64,000 bases of DNA. Source: Apodemus sylvaticus. Taxonomy: Eukaryota; Chordata; Mammalia; Rodentia; Muridae. The notes beneath the pieces were generated by a model. It was not told where the DNA came from. It saw nothing but the letters and a program-made list of their open reading frames with translations, and ran no database searches. Position 1 is the stretch's first letter; the number at the start of each line of letters is the position of its first letter. Positions 52,787 to 61,315 of the stretch are shown in pieces. The stretch spans positions 129,959,896 to 130,023,895 of the forward strand of contig NC_067477.1 of NCBI RefSeq assembly GCF_947179515.1. The letters run 5' to 3'. Both the position numbers and the translations under genes were made by a program.

Positions 52787-52797
52787 CTTAAATTTCT

Positions 52798-53183
52798 ACA
52801 TGGCTAGTGGGTGGCTTAAATTTTAGTGACAACTTAGGTTTTTTAAATAACATTTTAATATTATCAAAATAAATAAATAATTTATTGTTTTATTCCTCAA
52901 CATTCTATTTATGAATACATTCATAGTATAAAATGATGAGTTTCATATCTCTATATTATATATTTTGATTTATAATCTTTATTGTCTTTCATTTCTCTAC
53001 ATACTCTCTGGCCTACTTCTTTCCAAATAGTTACTACTTGACCTTCATATTCTATTTTCTTTTACAGTCTAGATTCTGATTACTTAGAAAACATTCAATA
53101 TTATAATATAGACCTGGCATTCATGTTTCTGCAAGTGGTGTGACTTTATTCTTCTCTGTGGCTTAAGAAACAGTATATGGCTT

Positions 53184-53218
<35 letters not shown>

Positions 53219-53459
53219 TGTGTGTGTGTGTGCGTGTGCATGTGTGTGTGTGTGGTATGTTTGTATGTATGCGTGTGTGTATGTGTATGCGTGAGTGTGT
53301 ATATATGTATGCATGTATGTGTGAATGTGTATGTGTGTGTGCAAATGTGTATATGTGTGCATGCGTATGTATATGTGAGTTGTGTGTGTGTGTGTATGTA
53401 TGTGTGTGTACGTATGTGTGTTTGTGTATATGCATGTATGTGTTGTCTGTTTGGGCAGT
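52798..53459. other. Intergenic sequence with a complex TG-rich tract
   Basis: The left 390 bases are AT-rich and unassigned. The right part is the TG-rich array listed separately. Confidence 0.6.
53187..53448. repeat. Long interrupted (TG)n tract with GT/AT/GC units
   Basis: About 260 bases of alternating purine/pyrimidine sequence: a pure (TG)n start, then TG interspersed with TATG, CATG and CGTG units. It creates spurious Cys-Val and Thr-His frames of 90-180 codons on both strands. Alternating tracts of this length are good Z-DNA candidates. Confidence 0.95.
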
Positions 53460-53785
53460 GATAGAATAGACATGGATGAACAGGTATTCCTATGTTGTGA
53501 TGAGTGAGCATCCTTCACGTATATGTGCAAAAGTGCTAAAGCTAGACTATACGGCAGTTCTATTTTCTGATCTTGAGGAAAAGCCATATTAATTCCCATA
53601 GCGTTTATATTAATTTGCATCACCAGCATCATTGTGTCTAGGTTCCATGGTCATTTAATCTTAACTGGCATTTGTTCTTTGATGACAGTTATGCAGACTA
53701 AATAGGATGTAAATATCAGGTTATTTTTCTTTGCATTTCTCAAATCTCAAAAAAGGTTTAATTTTATTTTTATAAAAATACAAAG
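53460..53785 (-). mobile_element. Ancient L1M remnant (reverse), left part
   Basis: Diverged reversed L1 ORF2: TACGGCAGTTCTATTTTCTG, 'TTAATTTGCATCACCAGCAT', 'CTGGCATTTGTTCTTTGATG' and 'TTTCTTTGCATTTCTCAAAT' occur in the order of an old mammalian L1 read backwards ('atggtagttctattttcag..ttgcatttctctgatga'). It is interrupted at about 53786 by the young forward L1 and appears to continue at 55064. Confidence 0.75.
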
Positions 53786-55063
53786 GGTGCTGGTTCAACT
53801 GGAGGTCAGCATGCAGAAGAATGCGAATTGATCCATCCTTGTCTCCTTGTACTAAGCTCAAATCCAAATGGATCAAGGACCTCCACATAAAGCCAGACAC
53901 TCTGAAGCTCATAGAAAAGAAACTGGGGAAGACCCTGGAGGACATCGGTACAGGGAGAAAGTTTCTGAACAGAACACCAATAGCGTATGCTCTAAGAGCA
54001 ATAATTGACAAATGGGACCTCATAAAATTACAAAGTTTCTGTAAGGCAAAGGACACCATCAAGAGGACAAATCGGCAACCAACAAATTGGGAAAAGATCT
54101 TCACCAATCCTACATCAGATAGAGGGCTAATATCCAATATATATATAAAGAACTCAAGAAGTTAGACTCCAGAAAACCAAACAACCCTATTAAAAAATGG
54201 GGTACAGAGTTAAACAAAGAATTCTCACCTGAAGAACTTCGGATGGCCGAGAAGCATCTTAAAAAATGCTCAACTTCATTAGTCATTAGGGAAATGTAAA
54301 TCAAAACAACCCTAAGATTTCATCTTACACCAGTCAGAATGGCTAAGATTAAAAATTCAGGAGACAGCAGGTGTTGGAGAGGGTGTGGAGAAAGAGGAAC
54401 ACTCCTCCACTGCTGGTGGGATTGCAAATTGGTACAACCACTCTGGAAATCAGTCTGGCGGTTCCTCCGAAAACTGGGCACCTCACTTCCAGAAGATCCT
54501 GCTATACCACTCCTGGGCATATACCCAGAGGATTCCCCACCATGTAATAAGGATACATGCTCTACTATGTTCATAGCAGCCCTATTTATAATTGCCAGAT
54601 GCTGGAAAGAACCCAGGTATCCCTCAACAGAAGAGTGGATGCAAAAATGTGGTATATCTACACAATGGAGTACTATTCAGCCATTAGAAACAATGAATTC
54701 ATGAAATTCTTAGGCAAATGGATGGAGCTAGAGAATATCATACTAAGTGAGGTAACCCAGACTCATAAGGTGAATCATGGTATGCACTCACTATTAAGTG
54801 GATATTAACCTAGAAAACTGGAATACCCAAAACATAATCCACACATCAAATGAGGTACAAGAAGAAAGGAGGAGTGGCCCCTGGTTCTGGAAAGACTCAG
54901 TGAAACAGTATTCGGCAAAACCAGAACGGGGAAGTGGGAAGGGGTGGGTGGGAGGACAGGGGAAGAGAAGGGGGCTTACGGGACTTTCGGGGAGGGGGGG
55001 CTAGAAAAGGGAAATCATTTGAAATGTAAATAAATTATATCGAATAAAAAAATTAAAAAAAAA
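53786..55063 (+). mobile_element. Young rat-type L1, 5'-truncated (forward)
   Basis: It begins in ORF2 at GGTGCTGGTTCAACTGG and ends after the G-rich 3'UTR and the A-rich tail at about 55063. It is nearly identical across its whole length to the matching part of the L1 at 58516-61136, with only a scattering of substitutions and short indels. It inserted into an ancient reverse L1, whose sequence continues on both sides. No convincing TSD could be separated from the A/T-rich flanks. Confidence 0.92.
53821..54805 (+). pseudogene. L1 ORF2 C-terminal pseudogene
   Basis: The last third of ORF2, lacking endonuclease and reverse transcriptase. It reads through the frame 53821-54165, then is broken by one extra TA pair in CCAATATATATATAAAG (near 54135-54150). 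After the Cys-rich region (frame 54339-54704) a one-base loss in an A run (GGATGCAAAAATGTGG, near 54645) breaks it again. Both lesions lie in slippage-prone runs and are absent from the sister copy at 58.5-60.9 kb. A premature stop also occurs at GGGAAATGTAAATC near 54295. The natural stop is near 54806. It encodes no functional product. Confidence 0.88.
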
Positions 55064-55240
55064 TTGGCCATTTGTCCTTTTATTATGAATTGTTTGTTAG
55101 ATGGACTTACCCAATATATATTCTGGTATTCATTTTTTGAATTCTTATATTTTAGATATTAAGCCTGTCTGTGCTGGATATCTATAAAATAATCTTCTTC
55201 TTTTCTGTAGGAAATTTCCTTACTTTGTTATCCTATCAGT
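55064..55240 (-). mobile_element. Ancient L1M remnant (reverse), right part
   Basis: Resumes the interrupted ancient L1: TTGGCCATTTGTCCTTTTAT, a 'atatattctggtattcattt' segment, TTAGATATTAAGCCTGTCTG, then TTCTGTAGGAAATTTCC. All are in the order expected downstream (reversed) of 53460-53785. The right limit is uncertain. Confidence 0.65.
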
Positions 55241-55720
55241 ACATGGCCATACGAGCTCTTTTCATCAGTCATTATTTACTTTTATTTTTATTATTTTTCC
55301 TGTGTCCTATTTTTTAGAGTTGGCCATCTGACTTGCTGTTGTTCTTTTTTATTATCATTAATTAAAATGTTGATGATATAGATTTATCTCATTGCTTCTG
55401 GAAATACATGACCCACTTTCTGGGAATCTTAAAATGTTTGTAATTTTAGATTGCTCCTTTGAATTCCTCAAAGAATTATCATAATGTCCCTTTCATTTTA
55501 TATTGATTTTGTTTTCTAAATGCCTTTTTGCTAGAATCTTTTCAGGTTCATATGATTCGTTCCCTGATTTCCATTTGTTTACATTGTTCGTGGATGTTAT
55601 TATTTCTTTTCAGCATTCCCTCTGTGTTAAGAGATGGTCATTTGGTGATATAGCCACAGACTTGATCCAGTGAAATGTAGTAACCTTTAATGTTGAGCCC
55701 AAATGTAGCTGTTTGTATTT
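55241..55720. other. Unassigned T-rich sequence
   Basis: No gene or confident repeat is recognised. It may be further decayed L1 or unique DNA. Confidence 0.5.
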
Positions 55721-56164
55721 TCATGTTAATTATGTTCCCCCAAAACCTGTATACAGTGTCCCTCAACTAAGACTAAGGAACTCTGTCCTCAGTTGGTTCT
55801 GATTGGTAAAAATGCATGCCTACAGCTAGTGGTTAGATAGGGCATACAGAGGCAAGACTTTTAGGATTCCTGGGCAAGGAACTGAGGAGGAGGAAGGAGA
55901 TCCACCACGTGTAGCCCCAAGAGGGCTCTAGGAAACAGAGATAAAAAAATATAGATTTTAGTAAGTAATAACTTGGGAATATTGGAGGGAGGTTTATTAG
56001 CCATTTAGAGGATAATAAATGACCCAGCTATTGAGAGGTTTAAGATATATACAATTATAATGTATGTGTCTTTCATTCAAGAACTTAGAACATTGGGGCA
56101 GGTAAGGAGGATTGTACCACTGCTGCCAAGATCAAATTGAGTAGATTAAGTAGATACTGCTACA
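55721..56164 (+). mobile_element. LTR of a decayed ERVK-like retroelement (5' copy)
   Basis: A murine LTR-type sequence with GTTGGTTCTGATTGGTAAAA and CTACAGCTAGTGG in the upstream part. It ends 'TTCATTCAAGAACTTAGAAC' ... 'AGTAGATACTGCTACA', a CA end. It is followed after two bases by a sequence resembling a PBS. A partial copy of its last ~100 bases recurs at 57541-57662, as expected for paired LTRs. The left boundary is approximate. Confidence 0.65.
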
Positions 56165-56166
56165 GA

Positions 56167-56184
56167 TGGGGCCCAATGTGGAAC
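56167..56184 (+). promoter_or_regulatory. Degenerate tRNA-Lys-type primer-binding site
   Basis: TGGGGCCCAATGTGGAAC matches the tRNA-Lys(1,2)-type PBS (TGGCGCCCAACGTGGGGC) at 14 of 18 positions, two bases after the LTR's terminal CA. Lys PBSs are typical of class II (ERVK) elements such as MMTV-related families. Confidence 0.65.
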
Positions 56185-57304
56185 ACAATATCACTCTTAA
56201 AACTTAGAGATTAGGAAACTAGATGGTTCCTGAATGGAATGCACATGCCATGCCTTTAGGATTGGGAGGTGGGGAAAATCAGTTTCTTAGCAAAGTTGTT
56301 CATTTTTCGCCCAAGCCAGGTGGGTTTGGGAGAGCTAAATTCATGATGTAAGAGCTACGACATGGGTGTATCCCTCAAGGCAACCCAGACAAAGCTGGGT
56401 AGCAGGCTCAGGATCTAGCTTGAACCTTTCTCAAAGGCTTCTAAGATGCCTCAGAGAGCTTGAACTCAGAAGTGCTAGGATCCACTACTGTACAAAGACA
56501 CAAGCTGCTCAGAAGGCAGAGAGTAAGGCTGCATGCCTCCTACAATTATAAAAAGAATAGAAATAATGGAAATTCAAGAACTGGGTTCTTTGAACATGGA
56601 CTCAACAGGAATTCTGGGAATGCTTCGCCTGACATATGACTTATGGGTAACTTGAGAATAGGCTAAAATAGTAGGAATTTGATTAAAGTTAAATGGGAAA
56701 GTAAATTATTTCGATTAATACATTATTAAATATATCCATAGAGATAGTAATCTCTATAAAAAGGGAGAATGAATTAATATTACTTACTTTTATGTCTACA
56801 TGGATGAATAAATAAATTTAGAACTTTGATCTCAAATGTAGGAACAAGGAATAAGAAGAAGAGCCTATCTCGACACATAATCGAATTCAGGCCTTTGATC
56901 TCATCTAGGAAAGAGTTCTGTCTCAAACAGATAAAATAGATTTAGGCTCTTGATTTCAAAAGAGGTGGTGGGGAAAGGCAAGAGATGGGGTAGAAGCCCT
57001 TTCTCAACTGATAATCCTAACTGATAATAATAATTGTTTAAGATTATTTTAATTGCTTTGAATTGTTTTAATTATTTAAATGCAGGTGGTTATAAGTTTG
57101 GTGGTTATGGTATTACAAATCCTCTGTGAAAGTGATCAAAATAGAGCAGGTCTAAAGAAAAGGAGTCTGCTAATTGAATCATTGTTTACTTTTGATGATT
57201 TTTGGGTCTCTGGACCAAGGACATGCTATTTTAGGAGAGAGGCTCTGTATTTGTGTTAACAGGAAAGTAGAAAAGGCTTTAGACCCCTTCCAAAGTGATA
57301 CAGA
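56185..57304 (+). mobile_element. Non-coding internal region of the ERVK-like element
   Basis: About 1.1 kb between the PBS and an L1 insertion. No gag, protease, polymerase or envelope motif is visible, and the longest frame is 61 codons (56366-56551). This fits a non-autonomous, non-coding internal region, or one reduced by deletion. It contains AT-rich stretches near 56690-56830 and 57000-57080. Confidence 0.5.
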
Positions 57305-57540
57305 TCACATATGATAGGGGAACACCCTCTGAAGATATAGGCTACAGACAAAACAGAAGCATCTATCCCTTGAGAGACTTGAGTCCCCAGTGAATAGGGA
57401 TGCTACGTGGGCTGGAAGTGAGGGTATACAGACATCCTCTTGGAGACAGGGGAGGAGGAATAAGATGAAGAACAGTCAGAGAGAAGACCAGGTGGGTGAT
57501 AGCAACTGGACTGTAAAAACAGATTAAAAAATAATAATAA
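57305..57540 (+). mobile_element. L1 (Lx-type) 3'UTR fragment inserted in the retroelement
   Basis: TATCCCTTGAGAGACTTGAG, 'CAGACATCCTCTTGGAGACA', GGGGAGGAGGAATAAGATG and 'AGCAACTGGACTGTAAAAA' then an A-rich tail match the end of the Lx-type 3'UTR seen near 14.6 kb. 5'-truncated and non-coding. Confidence 0.8.
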
Positions 57541-57662
57541 CATTAGATAAAAAAGATATAAAAATATAAAGCTATATCAATGTGTCTTTTATTCAAGTAA
57601 TGAGGAAATGGGCTGTCGCTGCCAGGATCAAATTGAGTAGATTAATTAGATACTACTACTCA
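57541..57662 (+). mobile_element. Partial 3' LTR of the ERVK-like element
   Basis: TGTGTCTTTTATTCAAGTAA and CTGCCAGGATCAAATTGAG then TAGATTAATTAGATACTACTACTCA repeat the last part of the LTR at 55721-56164, with about 40 bases deleted or diverged between. It marks the right end of the retroelement. The U3 portion of this LTR is missing and replaced by the L1 tail. Confidence 0.65.
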
Positions 57663-58409
57663 CATAACCTCTTCTTTCCTTAAATATCTTACATTATGGT
57701 ATTTTATTAGAAATTTAGAAAAAGGAAAATTAACATTGTTCTTTGTGTACTGTTTCATGAACCTGTATTTTGTCCTATTTTAATTATTTCCTTAAGATCA
57801 CACCATTCTCAATATTTATATATCAAATTAACAATTACAAACCTTAGCAAAGAATATAATTTTTGCTTTATCTAGTTTTACAGTAACATTGTCTTTTTTG
57901 CTTCTGTGCATCACTGTTTTTAAGTGAAGACTGTGTGCTGTAGTCATACTGTGTGCAGAACCCAGAAAATTATTCTACTCTTGCTACTTGATTTGGAAGA
58001 CAGGTCTTAATTTTTCTAATGCTTAGCTTATAAAATACAAATCACATGTTTTCAAGGGTTGTGTTGAAAATCATGTGCAATGTTCTATGTGACAATTTGT
58101 GAAACACTAGATGATTGACAATTTCATATTACTCCTTTTGCCTTTTACCTTCCAATATAATTTTATCTGTGGAACACTGGCAGTGTGTTATGGTATTATT
58201 TTCTAGAGATATGAATCACTGGCTTATGCCATTATTGAAACAAATACATCAATGACCTAGCTTTCATGTGTCCCCATCCCACTTCTTTTGAATATGTGAT
58301 TAAGATTCATTGTTTGATGTGTGGCTGGAATTTTGATACTCAAATTTCTATTTTTTATCCATCTCTGGTTTTATGAATTTATAAAGTTAGTAATAATAAT
58401 TCTTCCCTA
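57663..58409. other. Unassigned AT-rich sequence
   Basis: No gene or repeat recognised. It contains the left flank of the youngest L1 insertion. Confidence 0.5.
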
Positions 58410-61211
58410 AGAATAAGAAAATAATTATTTTATTATGATACACTATCCTTGATAATGTCATCTGGTGTCCAAATATAAAATATATAAATATAAAATATAT
58501 AAGTAAAATATATATAAAGAAGAGTTAACACCAATACTCTTCAAACTATTCCACAAAATAGAAACAGAAGGAACACTACCCAATTCCTTCTACGAAGCCA
58601 CAATTACGCTGATACCAAAGCCACACAAAGATCCAACAAAGAAAGAGAACTTCAGACCAATTTCCCTTATGAACATCGATGCAAAAATACTCAATAAAAT
58701 TCTTGCCAACCGAATCCAAGAACACATCAAAATGATCATCCACCATGATCAAGTAGGCTTTATCCCGGGAATGCAGGGTTGGTTCAATATACGGAAATCC
58801 ATCATTACAATCCACTACATAAACAAACTCAAAGAACAAAACCACATGGTCATTTCATTGGATGCTGAAAAAGCATTTGACAAAATTCAGCATCCCTTCA
58901 TGCTTAAAGTCCTGGAGAGAACAGGAATTCAAGGCCCATACCTAAGCATAGTAAAAGCAATATACAGCAAACCGGTAGCCAGCATCAAACTAAATGGAGA
59001 GAAACTTGAAGCAATCCCACTGAAATCAGGGACCAGACAAGGCTGCCCCCTTTCTCCTTATCTTTTCAATATTGTACTTGAGGTACTAGCTCGGGCAATT
59101 CGACAACATAAGGAGGTCAAAGGGATACAAATTGGAAAGGAAGAAGTCAAACTATCATTATTTGCAGACGACATGATCGTCTACCTAAGTGACCCAAAAA
59201 ACTCCACTAGAGAGCTCCTACAGCTGATAAACAACTTCAGCAAAGTGGCAGGTTATAAAATCACCTCAAGCAAATCAGTGGCCTTCCTATACTCAAAGGA
59301 TAAGCAGGCTGAGAAAGAAATTAGGGAAATGACCCCCTTCACAATAGCCACAAACAGTATAAAGTATCTTGGGGTGACTCTTACCAAACATGTGAAAGAT
59401 CTGTATGACAAGAACTTCAAGACTCTGAAGAAGGAAATGGAAGAAGACCTCAAAAAATGGGAAAACCTCCCATGCTCCTGGATCGGTAGAATCAATATAG
59501 TTAAAATGGCCATTTTGCCTAAAGCACTATACAGATTCAATGCAATACCCATCAAAATCCCAACTCAATTCTTCACAGAGTTAGAAAGAGCAATTATCAA
59601 ATTCATCTGGAACAACAAAAAACCCAGGATAGCTAAAACTATTCTCAGCAACAAAAGAAAATCTGGGGGAATCAGTATCCCTGACCTCAAGCAATACTAC
59701 AGAGCAATAGTATTAAAAACTGCATGGTATTGGTACAGTGACAGGCAGGAGGATCAATGGAACAGGATTGAAGATCCAGAAATGAACCCACACACCTATG
59801 GCCACTTGATCCTCGACAAAGAGGCTGAAAACATCCAATGGAAAAAAGATAGCCTTTTCAACAAATGGTGCTGGTTCAACTGGAGGTCAGCATGCAGAAG
59901 AATGCGAATTGATCCATCCTTGTCTCCTTGTACTAAGCTCAAATCCAAATGGATCAAGGACCTCCACATAAAGCCAGACACTCTGAAGCTAATAGAAAAG
60001 AAATTGGAGAAGACCCTTGAGGACATCGGTACAGGGAGAAAGTTTCTGAACAGAACACCAATAGCGTATGCTCTAAGAGCAAGAATTGACAAATGGGACC
60101 TCATAAAATTACAAAGTTTCTGTAAGGCAAAGGACACCATCAAGAGGACAAATCGGCAACCAACAAATTGGGAAAAGATCTTCACCAATCCTACATCAGA
60201 TAGAGGGCTAATATCCAATATATATAAAGAACTCAAGAAGTTAGACTCCAGAAAACCAAACAACCCTATTAAAAAATGGGGTACAGAGTTAAACAAAGAA
60301 TTCTCACCTGAAGAACTTCAGATGGCGGAGAAACATCTTAAAAAATGCTCAACTTCATTAGTCATTAGGGAAATGCAAATCAAAACAACCCTAAGATTTC
60401 ATCTTACACCAGTCAGAATGGCTAAGATTAAAAATTCAGGAGACAGCAGGTGTTGGAGAGGGTGTGGAGAAAGAGGAACACTCCTCCACTGCTGGTGGGG
60501 TTGCAAATTGGTACAACCACTCTGGAAATCAGTCTGGCGGTTCCTCCGAAAACTGGGTACCTTACTTCCAGAAGATCCTGCTATACCACTCCTGGGCATA
60601 TACCCAGAAGACTCCCCACCATGTAATAAGGATACATGTTCTACTATGTTCATAGCAGCCCTATTTGTAATTGCCAGATGCTGGAAAGAACCCAGGTATC
60701 CCTCAACAGAGGAGTGGATGCAAAAAATGTGGTATATCTACACAATGGAGTACTATTCAGCCATTAGAAACAATGAATTTATGAAATTCTTAGGCAAATG
60801 GATGGAGCTAGAGAATATCATACTAAGTGAGATAACCCAGACTCAAAAGGTGAATCATGGTATGCACTCACTAATAAGTGGATATTAACCTAGAAAACTG
60901 GAATACCCAAAACATAATCCACACATCAAATGAGGTACAAGAAGAAAGGAGGAGTGGCCCCTGGTTCTGGAAAGACTCAGTGAAACAGTATTCAGCAAAA
61001 CCAGAACGGGGAAGTGGGAAGGGGTGGGTGGGAGGACAGGGGAAGAGAAGGGGGTTTGCGGGACTTTTGGGGAGTGGGGGGGCTAGAAAAGGGGAAATCA
61101 TTTGAAATGTAAATAAATTATATCGAATAAAAAAAAAGAATAAGAAAATAATTATTTTATTATGATACACTTATCCTTGATAATGTCATCTGGTGTCCAA
61201 ATATAAAATAT
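58410..61211 (+). mobile_element. Youngest L1: 5'-truncated, open ORF2, ~74-bp flanking duplication
   Basis: L1 sequence runs from about 58516 (AAAGAAGAGTTAACACCAAT) through the ORF2 reverse transcriptase, C-terminus, G-rich 3'UTR and A tail to 61136. It is flanked by direct repeats of about 74 bases starting AGAATAAGAAAATAATTATT at 58410-58483 and 61137-61211. They differ only by one T. Between the left repeat and the L1 lies about 32 bases of AT filler that itself repeats 'aaatataaaatatat'. This is far longer than usual L1 target duplications (roughly 7-20 bases). The near-identity of the repeats and the open ORF2 both indicate a recent insertion. Confidence 0.92.
58516..60888 (+). CDS. L1 ORF2, 5'-truncated but open (reverse transcriptase to C-terminus)
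   Basis: This frame is uninterrupted from the L1 junction to the natural TAA at 60886-60888 (790 codons, first Met at 58669, 739 codons). ORF2p primes reverse transcription of L1 RNA on nicked DNA. Numbered from Met 58669, reverse-transcriptase motifs are SLDAEKAFD (about 63-71), GTRQGCPLSP (121-130) and the active-site FADD (165-168). The C-terminal Cys-rich segment has C595, C599, H607, C608 and C612. The N-terminal endonuclease and the start of the RT domain are missing, and the 5'UTR promoter is absent. The real start codon of ORF2 is lost, so no normal translation is expected. The absence of any stop over 790 codons is the best sign that this insertion is young. Confidence 0.88.
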   Translation, partial: KEELTPILFKLFHKIETEGTLPNSFYEATITLIPKPHKDPTKKENFRPISLMNIDAKILNKILANRIQEHIKMIIHHDQVGFIPGMQGWFNIRKSIITIHYINKLKEQNHMVISLDAEKAFDKIQHPFMLKVLERTGIQGPYLSIVKAIYSKPVASIKLNGEKLEAIPLKSGTRQGCPLSPYLFNIVLEVLARAIRQHKEVKGIQIGKEEVKLSLFADDMIVYLSDPKNSTRELLQLINNFSKVAGYKITSSKSVAFLYSKDKQAEKEIREMTPFTIATNSIKYLGVTLTKHVKDLYDKNFKTLKKEMEEDLKKWENLPCSWIGRINIVKMAILPKALYRFNAIPIKIPTQFFTELERAIIKFIWNNKKPRIAKTILSNKRKSGGISIPDLKQYYRAIVLKTAWYWYSDRQEDQWNRIEDPEMNPHTYGHLILDKEAENIQWKKDSLFNKWCWFNWRSACRRMRIDPSLSPCTKLKSKWIKDLHIKPDTLKLIEKKLEKTLEDIGTGRKFLNRTPIAYALRARIDKWDLIKLQSFCKAKDTIKRTNRQPTNWEKIFTNPTSDRGLISNIYKELKKLDSRKPNNPIKKWGTELNKEFSPEELQMAEKHLKKCSTSLVIREMQIKTTLRFHLTPVRMAKIKNSGDSRCWRGCGERGTLLHCWWGCKLVQPLWKSVWRFLRKLGTLLPEDPAIPLLGIYPEDSPPCNKDTCSTMFIAALFVIARCWKEPRYPSTEEWMQKMWYIYTMEYYSAIRNNEFMKFLGKWMELENIILSEITQTQKVNHGMHSLISGY

Positions 61212-61237
61212 TAGCTAGAGAGTCCCCTCCTACTTAG

Positions 61238-61315
<78 letters not shown>

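Noticed and set aside
53187..53448. CRISPR-like regular repeats
   Set aside because: No fixed repeat-spacer structure. It is a simple alternating TG-rich microsatellite.
53084..53632. 182-codon minus frame and overlapping frames with His-Thr and Cys-Val runs
   Set aside because: They are translations of the long TG-rich tract in several phases.
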